Source of the DNA: Microbacterium oxydans
Lineage (GTDB): Bacteria; Actinomycetota; Actinomycetes; Actinomycetales; Microbacteriaceae
Assembly (NCBI RefSeq): GCF_006540085.1
Contig: NZ_BJOG01000001.1
Span: 496,001-560,000 of the forward strand
Direction of reading: 5' to 3'
DNA: 64,000 nt
Position 1 is the stretch's first letter, and every line of letters begins with the position of its first letter. Both the position numbers and the translations under genes were made by a program. This document shows, one piece after another, positions 23,831 through 33,607 of this stretch. The notes beneath the pieces were generated by a model. That model ran no database searches and was not told the DNA's origin. It saw only the letters and a program-made list of their open reading frames with translations.

Positions 23831-24807
23831 CTCTGGAGACGATGCCGCTCAGCAAGGCGCTGAATGCGGGTATGCGCAAGGCGATGGAGAACGACCCGAA
23901 GGTCCTGCTCATGGGCGAGGACATCGGCAAGCTCGGCGGCGTCTTCCGGGTGACGGAGCATCTGCAGCGCGACTTCGGCGACCGCCGGGTGCTCGACACC
24001 CCGCTGGCCGAGTCCGGGATCGTCGGCACGGCGATCGGCATGGCGATGGTCGGGTACCGCCCGGTGATCGAGATCCAGTTCGACGGATTCGTGTTCCCCG
24101 CGTTCGACCAGATAACCACGCAGCTGGCGAAGCTGACCAACCGGCATGAGGGCGCGATCAGCATGCCGATCGTGATCCGCATTCCGTACGGCGGACACAT
24201 CGGTGCGGTCGAGCACCACCAGGAGAGCCCGGAGGCGTACTTCGCGCACACCCCCGGCCTGCGTGTGGTGTCGCCGTCGACGCCGAACGATGCGTACTGG
24301 ATGATCCAGGAGGCGATCGCGTCGAACGACCCGGTGATCTTCATGGAGCCGAAGAGCCGGTACTGGCAGAAGGGCGAGGTCGAGCTCGACGCCTCGGCCG
24401 TTCCACTGCACTCCTCGCGCGTCGTGCGCACGGGCAGCGACGTGACTCTGGTCGGACACGGTGCGATGGTCACCACTCTCCTGCAGGCCGCCGCGCTCGC
24501 CGAGGCCGAGGGCACGAGCTGCGAGGTCGTCGACGTGCGCTCGATCTCGCCGGTCGACTACGAACCCCTCCTCGACTCGGTGCGCAAGACCGGACGCATG
24601 GTCTATGCGCAGGAGGCCCAGGGCTTCGGCAGCATCGGCGGTGAGATCGCCGCGACCGTCATGGAGCGCGCGTTCTATGCGCTCGAGGCTCCGGTGCTGC
24701 GCGTCTCCGGCTACGACACCCCGTTCCCGCCCGCGAAGCTCGAAGGCGCATACCTCCCGGATGCCGACCGCATCCTCGAGGCCGTCGACCGCTCGCTGGC
24801 ATACTGA
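23827..24807 (+). CDS. 2-oxoacid dehydrogenase E1 component, beta subunit
   Basis: A 326-residue transketolase-like subunit. It has [60 protein letters not shown] and the C-terminal [20 protein letters not shown]. It pairs with the alpha subunit to form the E1 heterotetramer. GTG at 23827 overlaps the preceding stop. A 28-bp gap with GAAAGGA leads into the E2 gene. Confidence 0.93.
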   Translation: MTLETMPLSKALNAGMRKAMENDPKVLLMGEDIGKLGGVFRVTEHLQRDFGDRRVLDTPLAESGIVGTAIGMAMVGYRPVIEIQFDGFVFPAFDQITTQLAKLTNRHEGAISMPIVIRIPYGGHIGAVEHHQESPEAYFAHTPGLRVVSPSTPNDAYWMIQEAIASNDPVIFMEPKSRYWQKGEVELDASAVPLHSSRVVRTGSDVTLVGHGAMVTTLLQAAALAEAEGTSCEVVDVRSISPVDYEPLLDSVRKTGRMVYAQEAQGFGSIGGEIAATVMERAFYALEAPVLRVSGYDTPFPPAKLEGAYLPDADRILEAVDRSLAY

Positions 24808-24835
24808 CACTTCCGCTCGGCCGAAAGGACTCGTC

Positions 24836-26182
24836 ATGAGCACGCAGAACTTCACCCTTCCGGACGTCGGAGAAGGCCTGACCGAGGCCGAGATCGTGGC
24901 CTGGAAGGTCGCTCCTGGCGACACCGTCGCGATCAACGACGTGGTGTGCGAGATCGAGACGGCCAAGTCGCTCGTCGAGCTGCCGTCGCCGTACGCGGGC
25001 GTGGTGGGCGAGCTCCTCGCTGCCGAGGGCACGACCGTCGAGGTCGGCACCCCCATCATCACGTTCCTGACCGAGCCGGCGGCCGGCACTGCGGCCGCTC
25101 CGGCTCCTGCAGCGCCGGCGGCGGAAGAGGGCGGCGGCTCCGTGCTGGTGGGCTACGGCACGGGAGGCGGAGCCACCTCGCGGCGCAAGCGTCCGGCCGA
25201 GCGGCCCGTCCGCTCCTCGGTGGGGGTGATCGCGAAGCCGCCGATCCGCAAGCTCGCGCGCGACCTCGGCGTCGACCTCACCGCGGTCGCCGCGACCGGT
25301 GCCGACGGGGAGGTCACGCGCGACGACGTGATGAAGCACGCCTCGCAGGCGAGCGTCTTCCGCAACATCGAGACCCCCGAGTGGGGGACCGTGCGCGAGG
25401 AGACGGTGCCCGCCCCGCAGGCCGCGCCGGCAGGACTCGCTCGCGGCCTCACCGCAACGCGTCCGTCGGCTGCAGGTGACGACCGCACCGAGTCGATCCC
25501 GGTCAAGGGTGTGCGCAAGGCCACGTCGTCGGCGATGGTGCAGAGCGCGTACTCGGCCCCGCACGTGACGGTGTGGAAGGAGATCGACGCCACCCGCACG
25601 ATGGATCTCGTCAAGCGCCTCAAGGCCTCGCCCGACTACGCCGACATCAAGGTCTCGCCGCTGCTCATCATGGCCCGCGCCGTGATCTGGGCCGCCCGTC
25701 GCACCCCGATGGTCAACGCCGCCTGGATCGAGACCGAGTCCGGAGCCGAGATCGCCGTCCGCCACTACGTGAACCTCGGTATCGCCGCCGCCACCCCGCG
25801 CGGCCTGCTCGTGCCCAACATCAAGGACGCGCAGGACCTGAGCATGAAGGAGCTGGCGCGGGCGCTGAACCGTCTCACGCTCACGGCCCGCGACGGCAAG
25901 ACCCCGCCGGCCGATCAGCAGGGCGGCACGATCACGATCACAAACATCGGTGTGTTCGGGATGGATGCCGGAACCCCGATCATCAACCCCGGCGAGGCCG
26001 GGATCGTGGCGATGGGAACCATCAGTCAGAAGCCGTGGGTCGTCGACGGCGAGGTGCGCCCCCGTTGGGTGACCACGGTGGCCGGATCGTTCGACCACCG
26101 CGTGATCGACGGCGACGGCATGAGCCGCTTCATCGCCGACGTCGCCTCGATCCTCGAGGAGCCCGCACTGCTCGTGGACTGA
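24836..26182 (+). CDS. Dihydrolipoamide acyltransferase (E2) of the 2-oxoacid dehydrogenase complex
   Basis: A 448-residue E2. One lipoyl domain (1-80) carries the lipoyl lysine in [18 protein letters not shown]. An Ala/Pro linker follows, then a peripheral-subunit binding domain ([20 protein letters not shown]) and the catalytic domain (about 220-448) with [14 protein letters not shown]. Only one lipoyl domain is present, as in branched-chain E2. ATG 24836 ([15 protein letters not shown]). The 26-bp gap to the ROK gene contains the small palindrome GTCACG-CA-CGTGAC at 26188-26201. No E3 gene is seen. Confidence 0.93.
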   Translation: MSTQNFTLPDVGEGLTEAEIVAWKVAPGDTVAINDVVCEIETAKSLVELPSPYAGVVGELLAAEGTTVEVGTPIITFLTEPAAGTAAAPAPAAPAAEEGGGSVLVGYGTGGGATSRRKRPAERPVRSSVGVIAKPPIRKLARDLGVDLTAVAATGADGEVTRDDVMKHASQASVFRNIETPEWGTVREETVPAPQAAPAGLARGLTATRPSAAGDDRTESIPVKGVRKATSSAMVQSAYSAPHVTVWKEIDATRTMDLVKRLKASPDYADIKVSPLLIMARAVIWAARRTPMVNAAWIETESGAEIAVRHYVNLGIAAATPRGLLVPNIKDAQDLSMKELARALNRLTLTARDGKTPPADQQGGTITITNIGVFGMDAGTPIINPGEAGIVAMGTISQKPWVVDGEVRPRWVTTVAGSFDHRVIDGDGMSRFIADVASILEEPALLVD

Positions 26183-26208
26183 CCCGCGTCACGCACGTGA
26201 CCGCCCGA

Positions 26209-27429
26209 TCACGCACTTTGGCGCAGACGTTCCTCCGCCAACCGCGGCACCGCGTGCTCCCTGGCCGCGCGTCGGGCGGTCGCCACGGCCCCGCGTGAGA
26301 CGACCTCCGCGCCGAGTGTCGACGCGAGGATCTCCGGAGCGGGCAGGTGCAGCTCCTGGGGGAGGATGCGGCGGGCCGCGGTCAGCACGGGCTCGATGCT
26401 CTCGGCGACCGCTCCGCACACGATGACGCGAGCCGGGTCGTACATGCTGCCGAGCACACCGACGACGCGGGCCACGGTGGCCCCGACGCGGGAGGTGATC
26501 AGCACCGCGTCCCGGTCGCCCGACGCGGCGAGGGTCAGCACGAGTCGAGGGTCGATGCGACGTGTGCCGACGAGGCGTCCGACGGCGCTGTCGTGAGAGA
26601 TCTCACCGGAGTCGACTGCCGCGCGCACCTGGTCCTGTACGGCATAGCGCAGGCCGAACGCCGAGCCGACACCCACGATGTGGTCGAACACGACGCCCTC
26701 GCCGACACCGCCGTGCGCGCCGTGCAGCACGTGCCCGTCGACCACCACGCCGCCGCCGAAGCGCTCGCTCGCGAGCAGGGCGACGTAGTCGCGGCATCCG
26801 ATCGCGGCTCCCTCGGCCCCTTCGGCGATCGCGGCGAGCTGGGCGTCGTTCTTGATCTGCACGACGGGTGCCCAGCCCTCCAGTGCCTCGGCGAGCCCGG
26901 GGTTCGTGCGCTCCCAGAAGCCTTCCGGGTGCGGGGGCGAGATGCCGTCGCGGTTTACCGGTGCCGCGACACCTACGCACACGGCGAGCACCTGCTCGCG
27001 CGCGACCCCGGCTTCGGTGAGCGCATCGCCGAGGCGCCCGAGGATCGTCGCGCGCCGCTCGGAGACCGTCTGCGTCGGATCGAACTCCACCCGGTGGTGC
27101 ACGAGCGTCTCGTCGAGCAGGTCGGCCACGGTCACGGCGAGGTGGGTGTCGCCCGCATCGACGCCGATCACGACGCCCAGGTCGGCGGGCAGCACGAAGC
27201 GGCGAGAGGGTCGCCCTGCGCGGTAGGTGCCGGCGGCGCGGGCGTTGGGGAGTTCACGGAGGATCTCCGCGCCGACCAGGGTGTCGATCGCGTCGATGGC
27301 GGTCGAGCGGGTCAGCGAGGTGCCGGCCATGGCCTCGGACGCGGTGAACTCGCCAGCCGTCCAGGCGAAGTCGAGCACGGCGCTCACGCTCGCTCGACCG
27401 GTGCCCAAGCCTGCGGAGACATCTGCCAC
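26209..27429 (-). CDS. ROK-family transcriptional regulator
   Basis: A 406-residue repressor-type ROK protein. The winged helix is at about 20-75 (TASEAMAGTSLTRSTAIDAI), then an actin-fold sugar-sensing domain (GVVIGVDAGDTHLAVTVADL, QIKNDAQLAAIAEGAEGAAI, LHGAHGGVGEGVVFDH). The Cys-rich zinc motif of catalytic ROK kinases is absent. It starts GTG at 27429 and is divergent from the alpha-glucoside importer, so it most likely represses that operon until an oligosaccharide binds. Confidence 0.9.
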   Translation of the reverse strand: MADVSAGLGTGRASVSAVLDFAWTAGEFTASEAMAGTSLTRSTAIDAIDTLVGAEILRELPNARAAGTYRAGRPSRRFVLPADLGVVIGVDAGDTHLAVTVADLLDETLVHHRVEFDPTQTVSERRATILGRLGDALTEAGVAREQVLAVCVGVAAPVNRDGISPPHPEGFWERTNPGLAEALEGWAPVVQIKNDAQLAAIAEGAEGAAIGCRDYVALLASERFGGGVVVDGHVLHGAHGGVGEGVVFDHIVGVGSAFGLRYAVQDQVRAAVDSGEISHDSAVGRLVGTRRIDPRLVLTLAASGDRDAVLITSRVGATVARVVGVLGSMYDPARVIVCGAVAESIEPVLTAARRILPQELHLPAPEILASTLGAEVVSRGAVATARRAAREHAVPRLAEERLRQSA

Positions 27430-27487
27430 GGCGCTTGACCTTCCTCTCGTCCAATGAGAGAGTACCGTTCGACAGAGTAAATTCGCT

Positions 27488-27501
27488 CACTAGATTTAGT
27501 G
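27488..27501. promoter_or_regulatory. Operator-like palindrome in the ROK/importer divergent region
   Basis: CACTAGATTTAGTG is a 5-bp inverted repeat with an AT-rich centre, and the only AT-rich palindrome in the 100-bp gap. It is 29 bp from the importer start at 27530 and resembles ROK operators with TAGT half-sites. Binding is inferred. Confidence 0.5.
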
Positions 27502-27529
27502 CACGGATCTACAGGATGGAAGGACGACG

Positions 27530-28849
27530 GTGTCTGGCACACGAACACGCGCGGCGCGAGCGGTGGCCGCGGCCCTGGGGGTCACCCTGGTCGGCACGGC
27601 GCTCGCGGGATGCGCCCCCGGCTCGGGAGCGGAGACCATCCGCTTCACCTTCAGCAAGCGCGAGGCGATCGAGTTCATGACCGCCCTCGTCGCCGAGTAC
27701 AACTCCTCGCAGAGCGACGTGAAGGTCGAGATCGACACCTCGGGCGTCGACGTCGTCTCGGCGAGCTTCGTGCGGGGCAACCCGCCAGACGTCATGCTCG
27801 CCAACTACAACTACGAGATCGCCCGTTTCGTGCAGCGGTGCGCGCTCACCGATCTCTCCGAGACCGACGCCGCTGCGGGCATCCGCGATGACCTGCAGCC
27901 GCTCATGGACCAGTACGGCTCCTGCGAGGGCCGCACCAGCGCCCTGCCGTACTCGGTGATGGCCGCCTCCGTCATCTACAACAAGGAGATCTTCGACGCT
28001 CAGGGCCTCGAGGTGCCGACGACGTGGGACGAGCTGCTTGCGGTGTGCGAGCAGCTGAAGGCCGCCGGCATCGACCCGTTCTACGGCACCTTCAAGGACG
28101 ACTGGACCGTGGGCCAGGGGTGGTACGACTACACAGCGGGCGGCTCCGTCGACGTGATCGACTTCTTCGATGCACTCGCGGCCGAGGGGGCGGACGTGGG
28201 CCCCGACTCCGAGGCCTCGTTCTCGAAGGACTTCGCCGAGCCGATGGACAAGATGCTGCAGCTCGCGAACGACTACACCAACGCGGATGCCCCGAGCCGT
28301 GGCTACGGCGACGGCAACCTGGCCTTCGGCAAGGGCGAGGCCGCGATGTACCTGCAGGGTCCGTGGGCCTTCAGCGAGATCGCGAAGACCGCACCCGACC
28401 TGCAGCTGGGCACCTTCCCGCTGCCGATGACGAACGACCCGGCCGACCTCGGGGTGCGCGTGAACATGGACCTCGCCGCGATGATCCCCGAGGGGTCGCG
28501 CCATCAGGCGGCCGCCCGCGACTTCCTCGAGTTCCTCTACGAGCCGCAGAACATCGAGGAGTACAACGCCTCGCAGCTCGGCTTCACGCCCACGAAGGGC
28601 GCTTCCGCCCCCGACGACCCCCGGGTCGAGGGGATGGTCGAGTACTACGACAACGGGCAGATCTATCAGGGCCCGTCCGTGCTCGTGCCCAAGACGCTTC
28701 CGATGATGAACTACGCGCAGGCGATGGTACTCGGGGCTTCTCCGACCTCGATCCTGCGCACCATGGACGCCGACTGGGCACGCATCGCCTTCCGGGCGCC
28801 GATCCCGTCGACCCAGGACAACGCCGCCGGCGAGGAGGGCGCATCATGA
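27530..28849 (+). CDS. Sugar ABC transporter, substrate-binding lipoprotein
   Basis: A 439-residue extracellular solute-binding protein of family 1. The signal peptide ends in the lipobox LAGC at about residue 27. FTFSKREAIEFMTALVAEYN is the mature N-terminus, with periplasmic-binding-protein features such as LPYSVMAASVIYNKEIFDAQ and YLQGPWAFSEIAKT. GTG start. It overlaps the first permease by 4 bp. The GH13 glucosidase downstream points to an alpha-glucoside ligand. Confidence 0.92.
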   Translation: MSGTRTRAARAVAAALGVTLVGTALAGCAPGSGAETIRFTFSKREAIEFMTALVAEYNSSQSDVKVEIDTSGVDVVSASFVRGNPPDVMLANYNYEIARFVQRCALTDLSETDAAAGIRDDLQPLMDQYGSCEGRTSALPYSVMAASVIYNKEIFDAQGLEVPTTWDELLAVCEQLKAAGIDPFYGTFKDDWTVGQGWYDYTAGGSVDVIDFFDALAAEGADVGPDSEASFSKDFAEPMDKMLQLANDYTNADAPSRGYGDGNLAFGKGEAAMYLQGPWAFSEIAKTAPDLQLGTFPLPMTNDPADLGVRVNMDLAAMIPEGSRHQAAARDFLEFLYEPQNIEEYNASQLGFTPTKGASAPDDPRVEGMVEYYDNGQIYQGPSVLVPKTLPMMNYAQAMVLGASPTSILRTMDADWARIAFRAPIPSTQDNAAGEEGAS

Positions 28850-29784
28850 GCACCACGACAACTCCCTCTGCTTCCGACAGCACGACCGTCATCGTCACGG
28901 GTGGCGACCGGAAGCTGCGACGCCACACGCGCCGCGTCGAGCCGATCTACTACCTGTTCCTGCTGCCGACGCTCGTGATCTTCACCCTCGCGATCACGGT
29001 GCCGGGGGTCATCGGCATCTTCTTCAGCTTCACCGACTCGATCGGCATCGGGGAGTGGAGCTTCAACGGACTGACCAACTACATCGCGCTGTTCAGCGAT
29101 CCCTCGATCCTGCAGAGCTACCTGTTCACGTTCGGTTTCTCGATCGCCACGGTGATCGTCGTGAACGTGATCGCCTTCCTGCTCGCGGTCGGACTCACCT
29201 CGCGCATCCGCTTTAAGACGGGCCTGCGCACCATCTTCGTGATCCCGATGGTGATCTCGGGCATCATCATCGCCTACGTCTTCAACTTCCTGTTCTCCAA
29301 CTCGATCCCGGCGGCGGGAGCAGCAGCGGGCATCCCGTGGCTCGAGACCAGCCTGCTGGCCAACCCCGACCTCGCCTGGATCGCGATCGTCATCGTCACC
29401 GCCTGGCAGGCCGTGCCCGGCACCCTGCTCATCTACATCGCCGGCCTGCTCTCTGTCCCCGGCGAGGTGTACGAGGCGGCGAGCATCGATGGCGCCAGCA
29501 AGACGCAGCAGCTCACCCGCATCACGTTGCCGCTCGTCGCGGGATACGTGGTGATCAACGTGATCCTCGGGTTCAAGGGCTTCCTGAACGCCTACGACAT
29601 CATCGTCGGTCTCACCAACGGCGGGCCGGGCACATCGACCCGCAGCGTCGCGATGACGATCATCGCGGGCTTCAACGGCGGCGACTACGCCTACCAGATG
29701 GCCAACGCGACCATCTTCTTCATCGTCGCCGTGCTCATCTCCCTCCTCCAGCTGTCGCTGACGCGCGGAAGGAACGCACTCTGA
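28846..29784 (+). CDS. Sugar ABC transporter permease 1 (MalF-type)
   Basis: A 312-residue membrane protein with six TM helices and the EAA loop EVYEAASIDGASKTQQLTRI, which contacts the ATPase. IPMVISGIIIAYVFNFLF and LTNGGPGTSTRSVAMTIIAG are typical of the family. No ATPase is encoded in this operon, so a shared MsiK-type ATPase from elsewhere probably energises it. The stop overlaps the next ATG by one base. Confidence 0.93.
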   Translation: MSTTTTPSASDSTTVIVTGGDRKLRRHTRRVEPIYYLFLLPTLVIFTLAITVPGVIGIFFSFTDSIGIGEWSFNGLTNYIALFSDPSILQSYLFTFGFSIATVIVVNVIAFLLAVGLTSRIRFKTGLRTIFVIPMVISGIIIAYVFNFLFSNSIPAAGAAAGIPWLETSLLANPDLAWIAIVIVTAWQAVPGTLLIYIAGLLSVPGEVYEAASIDGASKTQQLTRITLPLVAGYVVINVILGFKGFLNAYDIIVGLTNGGPGTSTRSVAMTIIAGFNGGDYAYQMANATIFFIVAVLISLLQLSLTRGRNAL

Positions 29785-30662
29785 TGTCGACGCAGACACT
29801 CACCACGATCCCCACCTCAGGGAAGAAGCCGCGCATCCGCATGGAGCGCGTGAACTGGTCGGGCACGATCATCCTGATCCTGTGCGCCGTCACCGTGCTC
29901 CTTCCGCTGTACGTGACCATCTCGATGGCATTCAAGACCACAGGACAGGCGGTCGACGGCAACGCCTTCTCTCTCCCGGCGCCGTTCAGCATCGACGGCT
30001 TCGTCGAAGCCTGGACGCTCACGAAGTTCCCGGTCGGCGCGGGCATCTCCCTGCTCGTCACGGCGGGCACCGTGATCGCGACCATCGTGCTGGCGGCCTT
30101 CGCCTCCTACGCCATCGTGCGCAACTGGGACCGACGGCTGTTCCGCTACTCGTTCTTCTACCTGCTCGCGGCGATGTTCATCCCGTTCCCGGTCGTGGCC
30201 CTGCCGCAGATCCAGCTCACCGGACGCGTCGGACTCGACAACCCGTTCGGCGTGATCATCCTCGCCACCATGTTCCAGCTGAGCTTCAGCGTGCTGCTGT
30301 TCACGGCGTTCCTGCGGTCGATCCCGATCGAGCTGGAGGAGAGCGCGCGCATCGACGGAGCGACCACCTGGCAGACCTTCTGGAAGCTGATCTTCCCGCT
30401 GCTCGCCCCGATGAGCGCGACCGTCGGCATCTTCGCGTTCCTGTACGCCTGGAACGACTTCATGATGCCGTCGCTCATCATCGCCGACCCCGCGCTGCAG
30501 ACGCTCCCCGTTCGGCAGAACCTCTTCCAGAACCAGTTCAGCAACAACTACAACGTCGCCTTCGCCTCGTACCTGATGGCGATGGCCCCCGCGATCGTGG
30601 CCTACCTGTTCACGCAACGGTGGGTCATGGAGGGCGTCACGCAGGGCGCCGTCAAGGGCTGA
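29784..30662 (+). CDS. Sugar ABC transporter permease 2 (MalG-type)
   Basis: A 292-residue membrane protein with six TM helices and the EAA loop ELEESARIDGATTWQTFWKL. It ends TQRWVMEGVTQGAVKG, the standard MalG-type C-terminus. It partners with the 28846 permease. A 40-bp gap with AGAGAAGGAG leads to the alpha-glucosidase. Confidence 0.93.
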   Translation: MSTQTLTTIPTSGKKPRIRMERVNWSGTIILILCAVTVLLPLYVTISMAFKTTGQAVDGNAFSLPAPFSIDGFVEAWTLTKFPVGAGISLLVTAGTVIATIVLAAFASYAIVRNWDRRLFRYSFFYLLAAMFIPFPVVALPQIQLTGRVGLDNPFGVIILATMFQLSFSVLLFTAFLRSIPIELEESARIDGATTWQTFWKLIFPLLAPMSATVGIFAFLYAWNDFMMPSLIIADPALQTLPVRQNLFQNQFSNNYNVAFASYLMAMAPAIVAYLFTQRWVMEGVTQGAVKG

Positions 30663-30702
30663 CACCGCACGACCACCGCAAGAGAGAAGGAGTTCTCCCC
30701 TC

Positions 30703-32391
30703 ATGACCGACGCGCTTCTCGTCGAGACCCGCACCGCCGAAGACGCCGCCTGGTGGCGTCAGGCCGCCGTCTACCAGATCTACCCGCGCAGCTTCGCCGA
30801 TGCGAACGGCGACGGCATCGGCGACATCCCCGGCATCGTCTCCCGGGCCGACTACCTCCAGGGCCTCGGCATCGATGCGGTATGGCTCAGCCCGTTCTAC
30901 CCGTCCGCACTCGCCGACGGCGGATACGACGTGGCCGACTACCGCGACGTCGACCCGCGGCTCGGCACGCTCGACGACTTCGACGACATGGTCGAGGCGC
31001 TGCACTCCCGCGGCATCCGCGTGATCGTCGACATCGTCCCGAACCACTCCTCCGACCAGCACGAGTGGTTCCAGGAGGCGCTCGCCGCCGGACGCGGGTC
31101 GGCCGCGCGCGAGCGCTACATCTTCCGTGAGGGCACCGGTCCCGACGGCTCCGAGCCGCCGACCGACTGGGAATCCGTGTTCGGCGGCAGCGCGTGGGAG
31201 CGCGTGGCGGACGGGCAGTGGTACCTGCACAACTTCGCCGTGGAGCAGCCCGACCTGAACTGGGACCACCCCGAGGTGCGCGCCGACTTCCTGAAGACCC
31301 TGCGCTTCTGGTCGGACCGCGGCGTGGACGGGTTCCGCATCGACGTCGCCCACATGCTCACGAAGGACCTCAGCGAGCCGCTTCCCTCGCGCGCCGAGCT
31401 CGACGCGATGGACCGCACCTCGGGCACGCACCCGATGGTCGACCGCGACGACGTGCACGAGATCTATGCCGAGTGGCGCTCGGTCTTCAACGAGTACGAC
31501 CCGCCGCGCACGGCCGTGGCCGAGGCGTGGGTGGACACCCCGGAGCGCCGTGCGAAGTACGCCTCGGCGGAAGGACTCGGCCAGGCGTTCAACTTCGACC
31601 TGCTCGTGGCCGACTTCGACGCGCGGCAGTTCCGGAGCATCATCGCCGACAACCTGCAGCAGGCGCAGGAGACCGGATCGTCGACCACCTGGGTGCTGTC
31701 GAACCACGACGTCACCCGTCATGCCACGCGCTACGGCCTCCCTGCCCTGAACGGACGACCGGTCAAGCAGGGCACGGAGTGGGTCAAGGCCGGCGGTCCG
31801 GCGGACGGCCTCGACCGCGAGGGCGGACTCCGCAGGGCCCACGCCGCGACCCTGCTGCTGCTCGGCCTTCCCGGCAGCACGTACCTCTATCAGGGCGAAG
31901 AGCTCGGCCTGCACGAAGTGGCGCAGATCACGCCGGAACAGCGTCAGGACCCCGGGTTCTTCCGCGGTGCGGAGTTCGACGGGCTCGGCCGTGACGGATG
32001 CCGTGTGCCCCTTCCCTGGACGGCGGCCGGCTCCTCGTACGGCTTCGGCGCCGAGGGCGCGCACCTGCCGCAGCCCGAGTGGTTCGCGGAGTACGCGGTC
32101 GACGTGGAGGCCGCCGATCCGGCGTCGACGCTGTCGCTGTACCGCGAGGCCCTGCGCCTCCGACACCTGCTGCAGACCGGGGAGACCCTGGAGTGGATCG
32201 ACACCGGACGTGCCGACGTGCTGCGCTTCACCCGGCCGAACGGATGGCAGGTCGTGTCGAACTTCGGCACGGAGCCGTTCGACCTCGGGGATGCGGCCGC
32301 GGATGTCGTGCTCGCGAGCGCCCCGCTCGACGGCTCTGCGCTCCCCGGGGAGGCCACGGCCTGGATCGCACCGGCCGGTCTGCTCGGCTGA
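30703..32391 (+). CDS. GH13 alpha-glucosidase
   Basis: A 562-residue oligo-1,6-/alpha-1,4-glucosidase. The conserved regions are DIVPNHSSDQHEWF, the nucleophile Asp in GFRIDVAHM (about 212), the acid/base Glu in AVAEAWVDTP (about 272) and the transition-state Asp in LSNHDVTRHATRYG (about 335). The N-terminus is WWRQAAVYQIYPRSFADANG. No signal peptide is present, so it works inside the cell on imported oligosaccharides, fitting the upstream importer. Confidence 0.94.
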   Translation: MTDALLVETRTAEDAAWWRQAAVYQIYPRSFADANGDGIGDIPGIVSRADYLQGLGIDAVWLSPFYPSALADGGYDVADYRDVDPRLGTLDDFDDMVEALHSRGIRVIVDIVPNHSSDQHEWFQEALAAGRGSAARERYIFREGTGPDGSEPPTDWESVFGGSAWERVADGQWYLHNFAVEQPDLNWDHPEVRADFLKTLRFWSDRGVDGFRIDVAHMLTKDLSEPLPSRAELDAMDRTSGTHPMVDRDDVHEIYAEWRSVFNEYDPPRTAVAEAWVDTPERRAKYASAEGLGQAFNFDLLVADFDARQFRSIIADNLQQAQETGSSTTWVLSNHDVTRHATRYGLPALNGRPVKQGTEWVKAGGPADGLDREGGLRRAHAATLLLLGLPGSTYLYQGEELGLHEVAQITPEQRQDPGFFRGAEFDGLGRDGCRVPLPWTAAGSSYGFGAEGAHLPQPEWFAEYAVDVEAADPASTLSLYREALRLRHLLQTGETLEWIDTGRADVLRFTRPNGWQVVSNFGTEPFDLGDAAADVVLASAPLDGSALPGEATAWIAPAGLLG

Positions 32392-32405
32392 GCTTCCGCA
32401 CCTTT

Positions 32406-32488
32406 GCCGAAACGGAGATGATCCGCACCCCGCGCGGGGTGTCGAGCACTGACACGCCGCGCGAACGTCGGGTCGTCTCCGTTTCGGC
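32406..32488. repeat. 83-bp nested inverted repeat after the alpha-glucosidase gene
   Basis: The outer arms GCCGAAACGGAGA (32406-32418) and their exact complement (32476-32488) extend inward through a G-T wobble. An inner near-perfect pair CGCGCGGGGTGTC / GACACGCCGCGCG closes on a 7-nt loop. It could be a terminator for the sugar operon or a dispersed extragenic palindrome. No T-run follows. Confidence 0.8.
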
Positions 32489-32515
32489 CGTGGGTGACCG
32501 AGCGGCCGTGACGAT

Positions 32516-32545
32516 TTGATAATGGTTCTCATTAGCGTTTAGAGT
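32516..32545 (+). promoter_or_regulatory. Candidate znuA promoter giving a leaderless or near-leaderless transcript
   Basis: TTGATA (32516-32521) and TAGAGT (32540-32545), or TTTAGA two bases earlier, are spaced 16-18 bp. Initiation 6-7 nt after the -10 would fall at or next to the ATG at 32552. Inferred by eye. Confidence 0.45.
32517..32534 (+). promoter_or_regulatory. Zur box upstream of znuA
   Basis: TGATAATGGTTCTCATTA contains the palindrome TAATG-gttct-CATTA and has the AT-rich form of actinobacterial Zur sites. It overlaps a candidate -35 (TTGATA, 32516-32521) and the spacer, so zinc-loaded Zur would block transcription. Confidence 0.8.
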
Positions 32546-32551
32546 GAGAGC

Positions 32552-33607
32552 ATGAAGAAGCCCGTCGTCGCCCTCGCCCTCGCATCCGTCGCCGCACTCA
32601 CGCTGGCCGGATGCTCGACCCCCTCGGCGGGAGAGGGCGACGACGGCACCATCACGGTCGTGGCGAGCACGAACGTCTACGGAGACATCGCGTCGACCAT
32701 CGGTGGAGACCGCGTCGACGTGCAGTCGATCATCACGTCGGCGTCGCAGGATCCGCACTCCTACGAGGCGAGCGCCCGCGACCGGCTGACCGTGCAGAAG
32801 GCCGACCTCGTGATCGAGAACGGCGGCGGGTACGACGCCTTCATCGACACGCTGCTGCAGGATGCGAAGGATCCGCACGTGGTGACGGCCGTCGAGTACT
32901 CGCACGACTTCCCCGGCAACGAGGGGCACGACGACGAGGGACACACGGACGAGGCCGACCACGATCACGCCGATGAGACGGCCACCGAGGCGCCCGAGGA
33001 GAGCACAGCTCCTGAAGAGGACGCCCACGATCACGAACACGCCGAGGGCGAGGACGGCCACGAGGGGCACGACCACATCGAGGGCTTCAACGAGCACGTG
33101 TGGTTCGACCCGCACACGATGATCCATGTCGTCGAGGCCATCGCCGATGAACTGACCGAGCTCGACCCCGACGGCGCGAAGGAGTTCGCCGCCAACGCCG
33201 CCACGCTCACCGCCGACCTCGAGGGCTTCGAGACCGAGCTCGCGACCCTCAAGGCGGAGGCGCCGAACGTCAACGTCTTCATCACAGAACCGCTGCCCGG
33301 CTACCTCGCGGCCGCCGCCGGATTCACCGACGTCACCCCGGAGGGCTTCGCCGAGTCGGTCGAAGAGGGCACTGACGTCGCGCCCGCCGTGCTGCTCGAG
33401 GCGCTGAACGTGATCGACAGCGGACAGGTCACCGCGCTGCTGACGAACGCCCAGACCGGTGGGTCCGAGACCCAGCGCGTCGAGACCGCGGCGAAGGACG
33501 CCGGGGTTCCGGTCGTCGCCTTCACGGAGCTGCTCGAGGACGGATCGTCGTACTCTGAGTGGATGAGTGACGCGATCAAGAGCCTCGCCGCCGCCGTCCA
33601 GCCGTGA
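32552..33607 (+). CDS. znuA: Zinc ABC transporter, substrate-binding lipoprotein
   Basis: A 351-residue cluster A-I metal-binding protein. The lipobox LAGC is at residue 21. IVVASTNVYGDIASTIGG-type N-terminus is present, and metal-ligand histidines lie in SQDPHSYEAS and FNEHVWFDPHTM. Between them a His/Asp/Glu-rich loop (about residues 128-170, with HDHADE and HDHEHAEGEDGHEGHDH) is the signature of zinc-specific members. It starts the Zur-regulated operon and overlaps znuC by 4 bp. Confidence 0.95.
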   Translation: MKKPVVALALASVAALTLAGCSTPSAGEGDDGTITVVASTNVYGDIASTIGGDRVDVQSIITSASQDPHSYEASARDRLTVQKADLVIENGGGYDAFIDTLLQDAKDPHVVTAVEYSHDFPGNEGHDDEGHTDEADHDHADETATEAPEESTAPEEDAHDHEHAEGEDGHEGHDHIEGFNEHVWFDPHTMIHVVEAIADELTELDPDGAKEFAANAATLTADLEGFETELATLKAEAPNVNVFITEPLPGYLAAAAGFTDVTPEGFAESVEEGTDVAPAVLLEALNVIDSGQVTALLTNAQTGGSETQRVETAAKDAGVPVVAFTELLEDGSSYSEWMSDAIKSLAAAVQP

